Shown here piece by piece: positions 62,913-64,000 of a DNA stretch of 64,000 nucleotides. The translations under genes and the position numbers were made by a program. The stretch lies in the NCBI RefSeq assembly GCF_000701265.1, contig NZ_KL370760.1, forward strand, positions 311,137 through 375,136, in the 5' to 3' direction. This DNA comes from Legionella wadsworthii DSM 21896 = ATCC 33877 (GTDB lineage Bacteria; Pseudomonadota; Gammaproteobacteria; Legionellales; Legionellaceae). The notes below the pieces were generated by a model. The model was given only the letters and a program-made list of their open reading frames with translations. It ran no database searches and was not told where the DNA came from. Each line of letters begins with the position of its first letter. The stretch's first letter is position 1.

Positions 62913-63173
62913 AGTTATCTCAAGTACCCATTTTGATGTTTCTTTATTAAATTTTAAGAAATCACAAGAAAGATTTTCACGCAAAAGACACAAAGCTGAA
63001 ATGCAGCGGAGCACGGAATTGTAGGACAATTGCTTTGTCTGTGAGTGAAACATCATTTCTTCAAGGGTACTATAACAAAAAATTTTTTTAAAATCGCTTC
63101 AATTTCAGTGATTCAATTGTAGTGAAACCGTGTAAGAATGAATTTAGGTAAAAGCAAGAAGGAAGAACTAAAT

Positions 63174-63788
63174 ATGGCAAAACTTTATTTTTATTTTGCG
63201 GCAATGAATGCAGGAAAAAGTACTGTTCTCTTACAATCCAGTTATAACTATCGCGAAAGGGGCATGCATACTTTGTTGTTTACACCCACCATTGATAATC
63301 GTTATCAACAGGGTGTTGTCCACTCTCGAATCGGTTTATCTGAAGCCGCCCTGATTTTTAACCCAAAAGATGATCTGTATCAGAAATTGATATTACAACA
63401 TATGAAATATGCTTGCGTGTTAGTAGATGAGGCACAGTTTTTAACACGAGCACAAGTGCATCAATTAACGGAAATTACAGATCAATTAGGTATACCTGTC
63501 CTCGCTTATGGACTACGGACTGATTTCCGGGGAGAGCTGTTTGAAGGAAGCCAATATCTTTTGGCTTGGGCGGATGAGTTGGTTGAACTTAAAACCATCT
63601 GCCACTGTGGCCGTAAAGCAACCATGATCTTACGGGTAAATGCTCAAGGTGAAGTGATAACTGAAGGGGAACAAGTGGTTATTGGGGGCAATGATATGTA
63701 TTCTTCAACCTGTCGTAAACACTTCAAACAAAGAGTCCCAGGCATTGTCGAGGATATAAAAGAAATGGCGACAGAAGACATCCTTTAA
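63174..63788 (+). CDS. tdk: Thymidine kinase
   Basis: A 204-aa type II thymidine kinase for thymidine salvage. The P-loop is AAMNAGKST, the Asp/Glu site is [10 protein letters not shown], and the lasso and zinc region includes CHCGRKATM and CRKHF, with conserved [15 protein letters not shown]. The ATG at 63174 has AAGGAAG about 8 bases upstream; the frame from 63138 is longer but less well supported. Confidence 0.94.
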   Translation: MAKLYFYFAAMNAGKSTVLLQSSYNYRERGMHTLLFTPTIDNRYQQGVVHSRIGLSEAALIFNPKDDLYQKLILQHMKYACVLVDEAQFLTRAQVHQLTEITDQLGIPVLAYGLRTDFRGELFEGSQYLLAWADELVELKTICHCGRKATMILRVNAQGEVITEGEQVVIGGNDMYSSTCRKHFKQRVPGIVEDIKEMATEDIL

Positions 63789-64000
63789 TTTAAAGGCTGA
63801 TTAAATGACGCTTCTTATGCCCACCTTGCCGGATTTCAATTGCTCATTCTCACCTCTTAGCCAAAGGCCGCGCTGTGTCGGATCAAGTGTACATCTAATT
63901 ACTGGATCCCGCGGACAAGCCGCGGGACGTTGGGACAGAGGAGGGATGTGTTCAATTTTAAATGCTAGCAACCTATTGTCATCTGTCAGTTTAAAAAAAG
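63789..64000. other. Right-edge non-coding region with repeat hairpin
   Basis: No open frame of note. It contains the repeat palindrome at 63904-63927; the surrounding bases may belong to a longer element cut by the window edge. Confidence 0.5.
63904..63927. repeat. Dispersed hairpin repeat, same family as the 20.3-kb element
   Basis: TCCCGCGG-N5-CCGCGGGA preceded by GGA and followed by CGTTGGGAC. It differs from the left end of the 20.3-kb element in one loop base only. No second inverted copy lies in the remaining 73 bases of the window. Confidence 0.8.

Overview
The window looks like the replication-origin region of a Legionella chromosome, or that of a close relative. The DNA is AT-rich and the core genes are gammaproteobacterial. 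The order ATP synthase, gloA, BON lipoproteins, diaA/yraN/lpoA/rsmI, mnmE, yidC, yidD, rnpA, rpmH, then dnaA, dnaN, recF, gyrB, and further on agmatine genes, a RavA-like gene, hfq and hflX, matches what I recall of the ends of Legionella pneumophila chromosomes. Several long unassigned proteins with coiled coils, late membrane hairpins or Glu-rich C-termini have the look of Dot/Icm (type IVB) effectors. That role is inferred from context and composition. The species was not determined.

Layout. 1-3.5 kb: the tail of a Sua5-type threonylcarbamoyl-AMP synthase, tRNA-Leu(CAG), a small secreted protein built from a duplicated four-Cys module, an SDR epimerase and an ornithine cyclodeaminase-family enzyme. 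3.5-14 kb: psd, then three large unassigned proteins (954, 762 and 1035 aa) with a DUF2520-type Rossmann protein between the last two. The 954-aa protein carries a lipid-kinase-like DxHxxN...DF motif. 14-20 kb: a complete RND efflux operon (outer membrane factor, periplasmic adaptor, pump). 20.2-20.6 kb: a 286-bp non-coding element with perfect terminal inverted repeats around a 50-bp tandem repeat. 20.6-25.4 kb: parC and, divergently, a CHASE3-PAS-GAF-GGDEF diguanylate cyclase; their shared intergenic region holds two perfect DnaA boxes.

25.7-32.6 kb: the nine-gene F1Fo ATP synthase operon (atpIBEFHAGDC, minus strand) with a clear sigma70 promoter. 32.7-38.6 kb: gloA, a small His-rich protein, two BON-domain lipoproteins, diaA, yraN, lpoA and rsmI. 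38.7-44.6 kb: a 554-aa membrane/coiled-coil protein, then mnmE-yidC-yidD-rnpA-rpmH on the minus strand. 44.6-46.2 kb: the likely origin region, AT-rich, interrupted by a 324-aa membrane protein and ending in paired DnaA boxes in front of dnaA.

46.2-52.7 kb: dnaA, dnaN, recF and gyrB on the plus strand, closed by a strong terminator. Gene direction flips at the rpmH/dnaA junction, as expected if replication starts there. 52.9-55.2 kb: a secreted sedolisin-like (S53) peptidase and a uridine-kinase-like P-loop protein. 55.5-59.3 kb: a three-gene arginine-to-putrescine operon (aguB, speA, aguA). 59.4-64 kb: a RavA-like effector candidate, hfq, hflX, a periplasmic thioredoxin, thymidine kinase, and another copy of the repeat hairpin near the right edge.
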